Source of the DNA: Candidatus Zixiibacteriota bacterium
GTDB taxonomy: Bacteria; Zixibacteria; MSB-5A5; GN15; JACZUZ01
Assembly (NCBI GenBank): GCA_024280835.1
Contig: JAJRPJ010000011.1
Location: 248,001-312,000 of the forward strand
Reading direction: 5' to 3'
Length of the DNA: 64,000 nucleotides
Made by a program: the position numbers and the translations under genes. The first letter of the stretch is position 1. Each line of letters starts with the position of its first letter. The notes below the pieces were generated by a model. That model was not told the origin of the DNA. It did no database searches and was given only the letters and a program-made list of their open reading frames with translations. This document shows positions 11,601-19,959 of this stretch, in pieces.

Positions 11601-12526
11601 AGAGTGCCAGCCCAAACTTCTAACACCGTGCTTCCGCTCCCTTCCCATTTAACAGCTCGACCGCCACTAATTGCCGTCAAAGGACTCGAAGTTGATCTCC
11701 AAGAAACACCAACAGCCACACCATTATCATTTATTGCGTAAGCGGCGCTAAGGGTGTCACCAGGAAGAACTCCCAAGTCAATCATCGCACCGCCGCCTCG
11801 CCAAATGAATGCATGGTCAGGAACGAAAAACTCACTGACTCTAACATCAGAAACACCAACAACAAACCCAAGATTATTCATTCCATAGGCATGACTAGTA
11901 CGACCACCAGGCAACGTCCCTAGGTTTCTAACTGAAGTAACATCAGAATTAAAAAGCGCCGCATGGATGTTGAATCCTCCCTCAACTTCCACAAGATGGG
12001 ACCCAGCGATTTGTCCGCTATTGTTGATATCTTGAAATATTGTAGTCCTACCGTTAAACTTACCAAAAAACTTTACCGTGTCAGCTTTAAATAAAATCGA
12101 CCTTTGTATACCTATCCCATCGGAAGTCTTAAAACGGATTCCACGAGAGCTGGCGTCAATTCCTATTGCCCAACCAGAGTCATTAACCGCCAAGGCGCCC
12201 TTATACTTGCCATCAGCAAGAGCATCAACATCGCAACCAGGAAAATAGTCAAACAAACTATCGTTCGTCGCAAAAGCCTTACTATTACCTGAACCAGCGC
12301 CTCCAGACGGATGAGTACAATCTGTGCCAAACTTACTAGCCCCCACGACCCAACCAGTGTTACTAACGCAATAAGGCCGAGTTAGACGAGTGTCGGTATG
12401 AACAATAAATGAAGGAACCGCGGCGATTGCCCCAATTGAAGCAATATTGACTATCAAGAAGCCAAATAATAGAGCCTTTATTGACTTCCCAGTTGATTTC
12501 GAATTGATACTTCTCGATAACTTCAT
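5603..12526 (-). CDS. Giant secreted HAF/CSLREA beta-helix protein with C-terminal sorting domain
   Basis: The protein has about 2307 residues from the ATG at 12526, chosen because AAAGGAG lies 6 bases upstream and a signal peptide follows directly (hydrophobic ALLFGFLIVNIASIGAIAA). Residues ~40-400 carry HAF-type repeats (AYAINDNGVAVGVSW, GMNNLGFVVGVSD). Three CSLREA-like modules follow near residues 425, 777 and 1150 (ECTLRAALQNAN, ECTFRAALETAN, ECTFRAAIETSN), each trailed by parallel beta-helix repeats (GNSIFSNGDAGVFI). Residues ~1625-1810 resemble a CLCA-like metalloprotease region, but the position expected for HExxH reads QLLAKHIFGFY, so it is probably inactive. The last ~85 residues are a type A (Por secretion-like) sorting domain with SQNYPNPFNPSTEI and a KMVLLK end. 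It is likely exported and anchored at the cell surface; function unknown. Confidence 0.92.
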   Translation of the reverse strand: MKLSRSINSKSTGKSIKALLFGFLIVNIASIGAIAAVPSFIVHTDTRLTRPYCVSNTGWVVGASKFGTDCTHPSGGAGSGNSKAFATNDSLFDYFPGCDVDALADGKYKGALAVNDSGWAIGIDASSRGIRFKTSDGIGIQRSILFKADTVKFFGKFNGRTTIFQDINNSGQIAGSHLVEVEGGFNIHAALFNSDVTSVRNLGTLPGGRTSHAYGMNNLGFVVGVSDVRVSEFFVPDHAFIWRGGGAMIDLGVLPGDTLSAAYAINDNGVAVGVSWRSTSSPLTAISGGRAVKWEGSGSTVLEVWAGTLFSVAYDINILGEIVGQIRDADGFHAVLWLPQDNYGLNAGLHKLTDVVNPDRAGGTLLRLATSISDNGVITCIGRGNGLTIDWGFVLTRPTTVNSVSDEGDADLNDGICETGTPGECTLRAALQNANLTRRLSYIVFDIPSGGSNGPIIRLQSALPPVTGDAILDGSTQPGSGMVNLDGSLLVDTSVSGLLMSGFNPRVRGFGIGNFPGNGITIGPSPGFFDGEYSGIIENCRIGVGPDGASDWGNAGHGVEVIGEDADVSIGDGETFGLDPSSNGLPHGNIIANNGRAGVFADDVISIRGNTIYDNGDMGIDIAPEGPTVNVAGQRNNYPQIDSVRVSGGRATAYGIIGRGIFESPNFFGWTRIIELYINFECDPSGFGEGRFLWVTDSLNFDPDGFARFAIEFSEPIVDRWFVSATMSDNSRTSEFSPCAAPPIVVNSVADIGDLSPDDSVCWTGNFLPGGGPECTFRAALETANQLAGPDEISFDIDVAGIPVIKPLTALPEITEGVKIIGATQPSAGTVELDGSSIPFDFSQPIVNGLTLKSIGSEISGLFINKFPGNGIVIDGGSINFIHGNTIGTGEHGLIEKGNALSGILITGNSRLNEIGGESLNGVMKTNFIAFNGVAGIFIEDGTFTNIVGNSIFSNGDAGVFIASGDRNTILGNSIVSNGGLGIDLAPLGVTVSDSLDLDVGPNGLVNSPFITRVIVDTNSAGVEISTTVRGIVDAAPSAIYVIEFFENLDCDESTYGEGMIFQSSLSIVVRTDATGFGQFSVTSTEFIYDFDRTLTATATDGDGNTSEFSPCYVGPIVVNSDGDAPDIDLSDGECWTGVTLPNGEKECTFRAAIETSNAGPNFDEIEFNIQTANPLAPIIIQPLTRLPEITDAVSIIGESQRDGKKILINGADVIFAFEVDGLTISAGRCDISGITIGGFSGNGIVLKSRGSNYIENATIGVGGGELDIFDQGNALHGIYIIESSENVIGSDAGLAQPQDSLVGNRIAENGGSGVFVESGDINKIQGNEIIGNGGSGVFLQSGFNNTIMGNSMSANVGLGIDLAPIGFNKNDDSDEDEGPNDLLNHPFINTIAVDTPSLGPIGIYVFGSVTGSPLTGFVAEVFSNESCDSLGSGEGAKSLGITFAQTGPDGFGSFRFLLDPSIVVSETFFSVTLTDVEGNTSEFSPCWPQLKKLQIRDNNGVPVALKDFEVSYVAFDVPNYTETPYGTYTTDAEGIIDLTSLLSSGELEVGDSIKVTKVLREGGGSFLESSITLDNSYLDPTSFNPIFDELTYDTLQEIIVNHTTVGFSITIAIEWDATRAYIDSVVSGMRMVGNYLYDVFDGQVRLDTVSIREDIRRELVDDPSPEFKADILIVANNVEFPLYSSGYELILMPRRGFGPSTANVRNLSAAEDITNPADILHWRKVAQLLAKHIFGFYRESNLEARNAGCDVSNNMGFMGWPYPRNGDDGANSEMSWSRNYDNVGCRLTKQFQFNGTSCWDHFKNSFEGNIPDDAGVFASIALPFQHGLEDGVNYFAGPNDSDPQTGEMTLNYDVGSRMTFNVNNVVSPAFEEKWTLTDIDGAKLANVEVSNYRGTGADEFKVKQGRTSDDGEIWLIGLNDGNAVSASGSQFVAFADSTGVIGRIFRWVNGEMVVSGGNQRSSSPFAQTLIMSPITGNFPLIVSAELDSASFVLRMDAERAFDSLPSMRYVKDSAGLFSEGLTLNALQYQGVVDMRNVSQGALEINAVDDSLKSFFFDINYRLSANVNLQKAKFAVSADASAEFDLDTSNVSIEKMLVVSSPFAIARANLNVRSLQAGNTQALSVYPAVALQGENRLTINYDAGDLIGSASTFNDQHSLKVHYWNSAFGRWDVLESVVDTSLKQVSALISAVGVYALFTTDFQTDIDDDEVAILPSSFELSQNYPNPFNPSTEIVYSLPVKAKVTITVYNVLGQKVKVFDRGEQSAGTHKVTWNATDSRGQSVSSGMYFYRITAGDFSASRKMVLLK

Positions 12527-12731
12527 CAACACTCCTTTGAAATCATATAAATGCCTATACTCCAGCGTCTTAGCCGACTTTCGCACTAAGGGAAACACAC
12601 GATAATAGACAATATAACCCTTATTTATGAATTGACAAGCGCAATGTTTGAGCGCCTTCTAATCGTCAATAATCATTCAAAACAAGAGAAATAGGCTGAA
12701 GCGCCAATCTTACGGCATCGACTTATCTGAA

Positions 12732-12800
12732 GATACAAAATGGCGAGCCGTACAAGACGAGTTTCCCTGAAAAGTATGAGCTTGACTGAAACCCATTGAA
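12732..12800 (+). repeat. Dispersed intergenic repeat, copy B
   Basis: This copy has GATACAAAATGGCGAGCC, then ACAAGACGAGTTTCCCTGAA and a GACTGAAACCCATTGAA tail. It is more diverged than the others. It is also the only copy not just 3' of a minus-strand gene; instead it lies 200 bases upstream of the giant gene at 5603-12526. Confidence 0.65.
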
Positions 12801-13090
12801 CTACACAATGCTTACTATACTCGACCACATTATTCCGAAGAACATTATCAGTAATTTCACTACTTCACTGAGTTCTGCAAATATGATTTTTACCAAAGCG
12901 CTGATTCATGAACGCACTCAGCAAAAGATTGAGTAGAATGAACGCAAAACTCATCCTTTGTTAACACAACCGAAACATTCGAACCTTATTCTGTTTAGAC
13001 CTATAGATATCTATATATATAGGTAGATGATTTGTGGTTTGAGTTCATCGCGCCAATGTAGAATAGCGTATACAAGAAAGGAGTAAGCCT
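12801..13090. other. Non-coding stretch
   Basis: This is A+T-rich sequence with no convincing reading frame. It contains a short TA-rich inverted repeat (CCTATA...TATAGG, 13000-13023) upstream of the small ORF at 13091. Nothing else is recognised. Confidence 0.4.
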
Positions 13091-13342
13091 ATGAATCAGA
13101 AAACGTTTCATATTGACAACATGATAGTCACAAATAGTGGAACTAGAATGAAGTCTACTCATTCTGAATTGTCGAGTCGAGTGAATCTCCGAGCCCATAC
13201 TCAACGTCGGAGCGCTAACGAATCCACAAACCATGTCGATACAAGATATGTCAATGTGCCAACTTGCTCCCGAGATATGAGACACCACACACTTGGTGAT
13301 GGGACTATGTTGGCGACGCTACTGGAGCGTTTAGTAGCATAG
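13091..13342 (+). CDS. Small hypothetical protein
   Basis: An 83-residue ORF is preceded by a good ribosome-binding site (AAAGGAG, 7 bases before ATG), the main reason to list it. The product is polar and rich in Thr, Ser, Arg and His, with no signal peptide, membrane segment or family motif that I recognise. It stands alone between the divergent giant gene and the beta-propeller gene. The composition is not strongly protein-like, so it may be spurious. The remaining 13343-13626 shows no feature I can support. Confidence 0.3.
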   Translation: MNQKTFHIDNMIVTNSGTRMKSTHSELSSRVNLRAHTQRRSANESTNHVDTRYVNVPTCSRDMRHHTLGDGTMLATLLERLVA

Positions 13343-13626
13343 GGACTGAATTGGCGTAGTGGTAAGCAAATGAGAAGACTGATATTGCATCACCCACGAT
13401 ATGGAGTGGAACGCATCTTTTTTTGCTTGACAAGCGGGTCAAAAATTAGTATCTATGGTAGCAAAGGTAAGTTCGCCGTCAGAACATCTACATGCCGTCG
13501 TAGTATCAACTTCCCCAGTCTGCATTCAGTCGTAAGTTTCCATAAGGATTCCTCGCACGGTAGTGCGTTCAACCTCTATCAGCGCCTTAAGATAACCAAC
13601 AACACAAGGACAGCAGGTTTATCACT

Positions 13627-16185
13627 ATGAGTCTTCCATTGTCATTGCTTCGTCGCGCGCACGTGTCCGCTGCGCTACTCAACAACTATTCACAACAAAC
13701 AAAAGTTTCGATCTCGACCTTATTGTTCATGGTAGTAGCAATTGTAGCATTGCCGATCCTAGGTTTTGCTCAGTGGACAGAGTTGGGGCCATACGGCAAG
13801 AATATTCACGCGATGACACAGGCGCCAGACAATCCCAATATTTTGTTCGCGGGGTCATTCGGTTGGGGCACATTTTCGAGCTTTGACAATGGCGCCACTT
13901 GGGTGAACCACCGACTTGGCTTGACGAACAGCTTTGTGCGCTCAATCAAGGCCCGCAGTTCGGCGGTAATTGTCTGCGGCTCGAATGACAACATAGCCCG
14001 CAGCGCTGACAGTGGCGCAACTTGGGTAGTTGTCCAAACAACGCTGAACTCTGTCCGTTCAATTGACTGGGATCCAGTGACAGGGAAATGGTATGCTGGA
14101 ACATTCGGTGATGACTTGTACACCAGTTCTAATGACGGTGTAACCTGGACAAAGGCTATCGTCAGTGACCCGATTAGTCTGGAGTCACTACATAAGATTC
14201 GCTCGGTAAAAGTCTTCGGTGTAGATTCAATTTATGTCGCTGGTTCCATTACAAATATCACCGCAGGTGGAGCGCTGTTTCGCAGTGTCAATGGCGGACT
14301 GACATGGACTCAAGTGCAGCAGAGCATAGGTGTTCGGAGCACAGTAAATTCGATTTCTGTATCACCGAACTCGCATGCCACAAGCTATATTTTTGGTACG
14401 GCCGCCAATGGCATGTATAAGAGCACAACGGGGGGGTTGACGACGATTCAAGTCAACGGTGATAGCACATTGAATCCGCTTTCTGACCTGGCTGTCTCAA
14501 CAACAGGCTTCACTAGCGCATATCGTATGGCTGGCAGTAGTACACTTGGCAATCTCTATTTGCGCCATCTCGGTGACACAACAATCGGCTGGATAGGAGC
14601 CAGTGGCCTTCCCGGTGGTAACGCGACACCAAAAACAATTCTGGACGCTGGCGGTGGAGCAAGAATCATAGCTGGACTCGACGAGGAAGGCGCCTATGTG
14701 TCTAATGATAGCGGCTTGAGCTTCACACCTCTCTCCCAGAGTCTCCTGCGCACCGCGGTACGCGGAATAGCGTTTACTTCTACAGGTAGGATAGTAACGG
14801 GGCTAGGCTTTGGAGACAAGATTTTCCACAGTGACAATCTCGGATCGAGCTGGAGCCGTGATTCACTCGGCTCCTTTAACTCAATCTTCGATGTTGAAAT
14901 GAGCTCAAACGGTGATATATACGCTGCGCAATACGGCACAGGAGTACTGAAAAGCGCTGACAATGGGACAACATGGGGCAAGACGGACACATTGGTAATT
15001 AATCGCTTTGTTCGCGCAGTGACTCCGGATCCGCTTAACCCGCTTGTGGTCTATGCCGGAACTGGTAATGGAGTGTTCAAAACCACCAACGGGGGACTGA
15101 GCTGGGTGGACGCAAAAGGCGGCGTGATACCGTTTAGTACATCTATTCGCTCATTGAAGGCCTCACCACTGACATCTGGGTTAATTTTCGCTGGAACCGA
15201 TGTTGATTTCCTCTATCGAAGCGCCAATGGCGGCGTAACGTGGTCTCATGTGACATCTCTCAATGGATTCGCCGCTCAGGATGCATTTGTGCGCAGTATT
15301 GGTTTCGATCCAGTGGCGGCGAATGTCGCATATATCGGCTCTGACAGCGGCCATGTGTACAAGAGCAGTGACGCAGGAAACAATTGGAGCCTGTTGGTTG
15401 ATTTGCCCACAGTTAACTCAGTGCGCAGAGTTCTGGTCAACCCGGCCAACACCTCGAACATCTTTGTAGCGACATTCGGCGGCGGTGTGTTTGTAACTGA
15501 GGACGGTGGCTCTACTTGGTATTCGTACAATGACCCATTGATAAGTTTAAAGGTCTACACAATAGAGATGCGTCCAGGGACAAACCCACCCGAACTATGG
15601 GTCGGCACACGCTGGGGCGCTTGGAAGCAAATTTTCACTGGCCTTCCAGCGGATATTTTTCCAATAATTACTGGTCCTGCCAGCTCATGTGTAACTGCAG
15701 GGTCCATGTTTAGCATGAGCTACACAGCAACCGACCAAAATGTGAATGATATTCTGCAGTTTTCGTTAGTTGGTCCAGGAACTGTGACATGGACAGCATC
15801 GACAAGTCCAGATATTGTGACATATCAATGGCTGACATCGATAAGTGATGTAGCGGGTTCGCCCTACACAGTCGACATTATTGTTGACGATGGCGCAGGT
15901 GGACTTGATACTGCAGTTGTGGAACTGACAGTCGTTGATCCTGTGAATCCTACTGGCTGCTCTTGCTGTGCTGTCGCCGGTGACGCGGATCATAATGCCA
16001 AATTCAATATAGCGGATGTGACATTCATGATTAATCGAATCTTTACTGGTGGAGCTGCGCCAGTATGCAATGACGAAGCTGACGCCAACGGCAGCAATGG
16101 TGTCAATATTGCCGATGTTACATTTTCGATAGCTCGAATATTCACTGGAGGCTCTCCCCCAGTTTGCGGTACAACAGGAAGTTGA
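13627..16185 (+). CDS. Secreted beta-propeller (BNR/Asp-box) protein with dockerin-like C-terminus
   Basis: The protein has 852 residues. A signal peptide lies near residues 26-49 (STLLFMVVAIVALPILGFAQ) after an extended N-terminus. The body is an array of Asp-box/BNR repeats of the form S-x-D-x-G-x-T-W (FDNGATW, SADSGATW, SNDGVTW, SVNGGLTW, SADNGTTW, SEDGGSTW-like), as in sortilin/YCF48/sialidase-type propellers. A cadherin- or Ig-like segment follows at ~680-775. The C-terminus has two EF-hand-like dockerin motifs (DADHNAKFNIADVTFMINRI and DANGSNGVNIADVTFSIARI) framed by cysteines. It is expected to act outside the cell, anchored or complexed through the dockerin-like tail. The same tail occurs on the protein at 24232-25890. 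No enzymatic residues are evident. Confidence 0.9.
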   Translation: MSLPLSLLRRAHVSAALLNNYSQQTKVSISTLLFMVVAIVALPILGFAQWTELGPYGKNIHAMTQAPDNPNILFAGSFGWGTFSSFDNGATWVNHRLGLTNSFVRSIKARSSAVIVCGSNDNIARSADSGATWVVVQTTLNSVRSIDWDPVTGKWYAGTFGDDLYTSSNDGVTWTKAIVSDPISLESLHKIRSVKVFGVDSIYVAGSITNITAGGALFRSVNGGLTWTQVQQSIGVRSTVNSISVSPNSHATSYIFGTAANGMYKSTTGGLTTIQVNGDSTLNPLSDLAVSTTGFTSAYRMAGSSTLGNLYLRHLGDTTIGWIGASGLPGGNATPKTILDAGGGARIIAGLDEEGAYVSNDSGLSFTPLSQSLLRTAVRGIAFTSTGRIVTGLGFGDKIFHSDNLGSSWSRDSLGSFNSIFDVEMSSNGDIYAAQYGTGVLKSADNGTTWGKTDTLVINRFVRAVTPDPLNPLVVYAGTGNGVFKTTNGGLSWVDAKGGVIPFSTSIRSLKASPLTSGLIFAGTDVDFLYRSANGGVTWSHVTSLNGFAAQDAFVRSIGFDPVAANVAYIGSDSGHVYKSSDAGNNWSLLVDLPTVNSVRRVLVNPANTSNIFVATFGGGVFVTEDGGSTWYSYNDPLISLKVYTIEMRPGTNPPELWVGTRWGAWKQIFTGLPADIFPIITGPASSCVTAGSMFSMSYTATDQNVNDILQFSLVGPGTVTWTASTSPDIVTYQWLTSISDVAGSPYTVDIIVDDGAGGLDTAVVELTVVDPVNPTGCSCCAVAGDADHNAKFNIADVTFMINRIFTGGAAPVCNDEADANGSNGVNIADVTFSIARIFTGGSPPVCGTTGS

Positions 16186-16229
16186 ACCTAGCAAAGTGAT
16201 ATAACGAGTTTCAATGAACGAGTTTGTTT

Positions 16230-16258
16230 TTGAAAACAAGCTTCTTGAAAACAAGCTT
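16230..16258 (+). repeat. Short tandem direct repeat before pgsB
   Basis: The 14-base unit TTGAAAACAAGCTT occurs at 16230-16243 and again at 16245-16258. Just before it, AACGAGTTT is also repeated (from 16203). The array sits between the beta-propeller stop and the pgsB ribosome-binding site. It could be a regulatory or slippage-prone site; function unknown. Confidence 0.6.
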
Positions 16259-16273
16259 TCTTGAAGGGATGCA

Positions 16274-17485
16274 ATGACAGCGCTGAGTATTACTCTTCTC
16301 CTGCTTGTAATCGTGTCGACATACATGATTGCACAGGCCTCACGTCACGCAAAATACTTGCATGAGATACCTATTCGTGTACATGTCAATGGCACACGCG
16401 GGAAATCATCTGTCACTCGGCTGATTGCGGCTGGGTTACGAGCTGGAGGCATAACGGCGATTGCGAAAACCACCGGCACCAAACCACGGTTCATCTATTC
16501 TGATGGCTCCGAAGTCCCTGTTGTCCGAGCTGGCAAGGCAAACATCATCGAACAAGTGCGTATCGTGCGTCGCGCGGCGGAGCTGGGCGCAGAAGCGCTG
16601 GTCGTCGAATGCATGGCAATTAAACCAGAATTACAATCACTTCTTGAAGACCGGATAATCAAGTCCACTCATGCAGTCATCACCAATGCGCGGGCGGATC
16701 ATCTTGACGAGATGGGTCCAACCGTGGCAGATGTTGCTTACAATCTCTCTAGGACGGTGGCTCAGGACGGCGTGCTTGTCACCGCAGAGCGTGAGCGTCT
16801 GCCAATGCTCTGCGAACGAGCCAAAGAGCGAAACTGCTCTGTCAATGTAGCTCTGGAAGAGTCAATTCCCGATACAGACATGATGGGTTTTTCATACTTT
16901 GAACACGCCGAAAATGTAGCGCTCTCACTAGCTGTGTGTCAGGCGCTTGGTGTTGGACGTCAGGTGGCGCTTCGAGGAATGCATGACTCCACTCCAGACC
17001 CTGGGGCATTGCGAATGTTTCGGCTGGAAGTTTTCGGTAAGAAAATCACATTCATCAATGCTTTCGCCATCAATGATCCGGATTCGTACATTATGGTCTG
17101 GAAGCGATTGAAAGCCCGAGTGCCTGCCGATGCGCGCTTTGTGACTATTGTGACAACACGCGCCGACAGGGCGCAACGCGCCGAGCAACTCAGCGAACTG
17201 ATTGCAGGAGAGCTTCAAGCGGATTTGAGTCTTGTCGCCGGCGAGGGAGCGCGGCCTGTAATCGTGCATGCAAAACGTAATAAGGATTTCAACGGCCTGG
17301 TGGAGGATTTTGGTGATGCAACACCAGCCGATATATTTGAACGCGTGCTGGCATTTGCCGCAACAGGAGAAGTTGTAGTCTATGGCATAGGCAATATCGT
17401 CGGAGCAGGCGAAGAGATAGTCAATTACTTTCGGAGCAGAGGAAAAGAAGTTGTTTACGGAAACACTACAAAGTCTAATAATTGA
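16274..17485 (+). CDS. pgsB: Poly-gamma-glutamate synthase PgsB/CapB
   Basis: The protein has 403 residues, as is usual for PgsB. A membrane anchor at residues 3-20 is followed by a Mur-ligase-type ATP-binding loop (VHVNGTRGKSSVTRLI), and by ECMAIKPELQ and ITNARADHLDEMG, all characteristic of the family. PgsB is the ATP-dependent amide ligase that polymerises glutamate through its gamma-carboxyl at the inner membrane. The start follows GAAGGGATGCA. It is the first of five overlapping genes; the 3' end overlaps pgsC by 35 bases, indicating translational coupling. Confidence 0.95.
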   Translation: MTALSITLLLLVIVSTYMIAQASRHAKYLHEIPIRVHVNGTRGKSSVTRLIAAGLRAGGITAIAKTTGTKPRFIYSDGSEVPVVRAGKANIIEQVRIVRRAAELGAEALVVECMAIKPELQSLLEDRIIKSTHAVITNARADHLDEMGPTVADVAYNLSRTVAQDGVLVTAERERLPMLCERAKERNCSVNVALEESIPDTDMMGFSYFEHAENVALSLAVCQALGVGRQVALRGMHDSTPDPGALRMFRLEVFGKKITFINAFAINDPDSYIMVWKRLKARVPADARFVTIVTTRADRAQRAEQLSELIAGELQADLSLVAGEGARPVIVHAKRNKDFNGLVEDFGDATPADIFERVLAFAATGEVVVYGIGNIVGAGEEIVNYFRSRGKEVVYGNTTKSNN

Positions 17486-17942
17486 ATCAGTCGGCCTCGG
17501 TTTAGTTCTAAGTCTCATCTTTAGTGAGACACTCGGTCTGGCCGCAGGTGGAATGGTTGTGCCAGGGTATATTGCCCTGATGCTCCATGATCCGGGGCGC
17601 TTGGTCGGCACAATCCTTGTGGCTCTAGGAACGTTTGGCGCAGTTAAACTGCTCAGTTCTGTAGCATTCATTTATGGACGTCGCAGAATTGTCTTCACAA
17701 TCCTCATCGGTTTCCTTCTCGGGTTGGTGTCACGTGACCTGTTGGTATTTGACATCGGAGGCATGAACTTCGAGTTGCATACGATAGGACTGATCATCCC
17801 TGGACTTATCGCCAACTGGATGGAGCGCCAAGGAGTGATATCAACGCTGTCAATGATGCTGATAGCCGCAGTCTTTATCCGTCTATTGTTGATGATACTT
17901 TCGGGAGGTGATATCGGACTGGGGGGGACTGAGCTACTATGA
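17451..17942 (+). CDS. pgsC: Poly-gamma-glutamate biosynthesis protein PgsC/CapC
   Basis: This is a 163-residue, highly hydrophobic protein with four to five predicted membrane helices. The N-terminal half has the PgsC hallmark (GLVLSLIFSETLGLAAGGMV then VPGYIAL). PgsC forms the membrane synthase complex with PgsB. The start is a TTG at 17451 inside pgsB, preceded by a purine-rich GAGGAAAAGAAG site; no later start keeps the first helix. Its stop overlaps the pgsW ATG (ATGA). Confidence 0.93.
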   Translation: MFTETLQSLIIESVGLGLVLSLIFSETLGLAAGGMVVPGYIALMLHDPGRLVGTILVALGTFGAVKLLSSVAFIYGRRRIVFTILIGFLLGLVSRDLLVFDIGGMNFELHTIGLIIPGLIANWMERQGVISTLSMMLIAAVFIRLLLMILSGGDIGLGGTELL

Positions 17943-19072
17943 AATGGAAAGAAAACAAGGCTCCATCCTGGCATTTGCTTGCTCTTGCGGTGTTATCTTT
18001 GATAGTATTCATGCTGGCAGAAAAAACCGCGACACAGGTCAAACAGCCGCGTTACCGCACGAAGATTCGCGCGGCGCAGACAACGCTGGCGGCCCAACAG
18101 GCAATTCGCGATGAGTTGCACAAGAGGAACATTGCAATAGACCTGCGCAATGACCCTTGGGGAACTGGACTAATTGGCGAGAAACGTACAGTTATCACAT
18201 CTGATAGAGGTGTCATCTCCGCAAAAGTGCTGGCCACGAATCCGAATTTCGCAGCGGCATTTGTGGATTTGCTTCATCGAGCCGGTGTTCGCAAGGGCGA
18301 CAAAGTCGCCATTGGTATGACTGGCTCTCTACCAGGTTGGGATATCGCCATGCTGGCGGCCTGCAAAGCGCTCAAGGTTGAACCTGTCGTGATTTCTTCT
18401 GTCGGCGCTTCGGACTGGGGAGCCAACCGTCCGGATTTGACTTGGCTGGATATGGAGCGTCTGATTCGCGAAAAAGATGTTATGCCGTTCAAGTCTGTGG
18501 CCGCCTCGATGGGTGGTGGTGGTGACTATGGCCGCGGCCTGTCTCCTGAAGGAAGAAGATTCATTCGCGAATCAATGGAGCGATGCGGTGTGCCAATGAT
18601 AGACGGCAAGTCACTGGAAGAGAATATTCAATTACGTATGACATACTATGACGGACTTGCAGATTCCACTGGCTATGCGGCATATATCAATATTGGAGGC
18701 GGTCTCTCGTCACTTGGAGGGCGATATAACAATAAGATTATCCCTGCGGGATTCTCGAGGCGGTTACCTCCAGCGAATTATCCGGTGCGAGCCGTCATCA
18801 ATCGAATGTCCGAGAAAGGCATACCGATTATCAATCTGACGAATGTGCTGAAAATGGCGGAAAAATATAGTTTAACGACTGTCATCGGTCCAGAGGCCCC
18901 AGACATTGGCATTGGAACTCTCTACTTCAAGGGCCAGTACAATATTTCAACGACAATAATGCTGACAATCGCGCTGGCGTTGATAGTCTTTGGCGTGATT
19001 AGAGTTGATATCAAGCACTATTTGGGTCGCCGCAAACGAGTAATGACACCCAGACCAGGAGAGGGAGTATGA
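17939..19072 (+). CDS. pgsW: Poly-gamma-glutamate system protein PgsW
   Basis: The protein has 377 residues. It has an N-terminal membrane helix (HLLALAVLSLIVFMLAEKT), a large soluble domain with WGTGLIGEKRTVITSDRG, GVRKGDKVAIGMTGSLPGWD and GASDWGANRPDLTWLDME, and a second membrane helix near the C-terminus. This matches the PgsW family that accompanies pgsB-pgsC in several bacterial phyla and appears to replace PgsA; no PgsA/CapA metallophosphoesterase-like gene is present here. It overlaps pgsC and the next gene by ATGA, so the five genes are almost certainly co-transcribed. Its biochemical role is not established. Confidence 0.88.
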   Translation: MKWKENKAPSWHLLALAVLSLIVFMLAEKTATQVKQPRYRTKIRAAQTTLAAQQAIRDELHKRNIAIDLRNDPWGTGLIGEKRTVITSDRGVISAKVLATNPNFAAAFVDLLHRAGVRKGDKVAIGMTGSLPGWDIAMLAACKALKVEPVVISSVGASDWGANRPDLTWLDMERLIREKDVMPFKSVAASMGGGGDYGRGLSPEGRRFIRESMERCGVPMIDGKSLEENIQLRMTYYDGLADSTGYAAYINIGGGLSSLGGRYNNKIIPAGFSRRLPPANYPVRAVINRMSEKGIPIINLTNVLKMAEKYSLTTVIGPEAPDIGIGTLYFKGQYNISTTIMLTIALALIVFGVIRVDIKHYLGRRKRVMTPRPGEGV

Positions 19073-19959
19073 AGTCCCAAAGGCGAACATTTCTGACGCT
19101 GGCTTTCGTGCTAGCCGTGACCACAACCGTCAATGTAAACGCAAAGCAGGTCGCACCAGAGTCCGGCGAACTCATGACATTAGATATAGCTGGAAAACAA
19201 AGCACGTATTACCGTATTCAAAAAGACAGTTCACTTTTTGTTACACTTTCAGGCCCTGGAACATTAACAGGGATTGTTCGACTGATTACGCCCTCGGAAA
19301 CCCACACGAATGTCACTTATACACTTATTGTGAGCGACGGCAAGAAGCTTGTTAAAACGCTCAATTCAACAACTTCTTCAAGTCAGTGGAATTGGCTTGG
19401 TAATTCTGAGGGAGCAGGCAAGTCCCGCAAGTTTCATGTGCGCATTGGCGAGGGAAAACACCGGTTGCGGTTCTCTTTGAAGAATACATTGGCATCAGCC
19501 GCGGGAATCAGATTCAATTTCGACAAGAGCTCACCTCACGTAGGAGAGTCACCCCTATATCCGCTGTCAATGCGCGAGCAAGTGACTGTACAGGTTCGTG
19601 AGCGGTCACTCGACTATGCGATAATGGATGCCGAAACACCAGTTACTGTGCGCATCATTGGTCCGACGCGTTTACGGATTGTTTCACGATTGCTCTATTC
19701 CGGCCTAATGAAAGGTCCCAAACAATATTCGATTGTTTCAAGAATGGACAATCGTAAATTACCTGCAAAGAAACTTAAGACAAAGAAGTCGTTCACTACG
19801 AAGATAATTAATCACCCTGAATGGATTTCAGGCCGAAGCAGGACGTTCTATGTGCCGATACCAGAAGGAGAGCATGTTGTCTCTTTCCGGATGTCAGCAA
19901 TGGAGGCCCCGGGAGTGGCACTACGATTTTCTATACCTAAAGAGGACACAAGAAAGTGA
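19069..19959 (+). CDS. Secreted beta-rich protein of the pgs operon, unknown function
   Basis: The protein has 296 residues with a signal peptide (residues 1-24, TLAFVLAVTTTVNVNAK). The mature part appears to be two similar beta-sandwich halves: each has a strand set with hydroxyl- or Pro-rich loops, GPGTLTGIVRLI or GPTRLRIVSRLL, followed by FHVRIGEGKHRLRFSL or FYVPIPEGEHVVSFRM. The internal duplication is visible by eye. It overlaps pgsW (ATGA) and the next gene (GTGA). No family is recognised. Its position between the polymer synthase and an outer-membrane barrel suggests a periplasmic partner for polymer export or attachment. Confidence 0.85.
   Translation: MKSQRRTFLTLAFVLAVTTTVNVNAKQVAPESGELMTLDIAGKQSTYYRIQKDSSLFVTLSGPGTLTGIVRLITPSETHTNVTYTLIVSDGKKLVKTLNSTTSSSQWNWLGNSEGAGKSRKFHVRIGEGKHRLRFSLKNTLASAAGIRFNFDKSSPHVGESPLYPLSMREQVTVQVRERSLDYAIMDAETPVTVRIIGPTRLRIVSRLLYSGLMKGPKQYSIVSRMDNRKLPAKKLKTKKSFTTKIINHPEWISGRSRTFYVPIPEGEHVVSFRMSAMEAPGVALRFSIPKEDTRK

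Noticed and set aside
16928-17671. 247-codon minus-strand ORF
   Set aside because: It lies antisense across pgsB and pgsC, both with clear family motifs; its composition is not protein-like.
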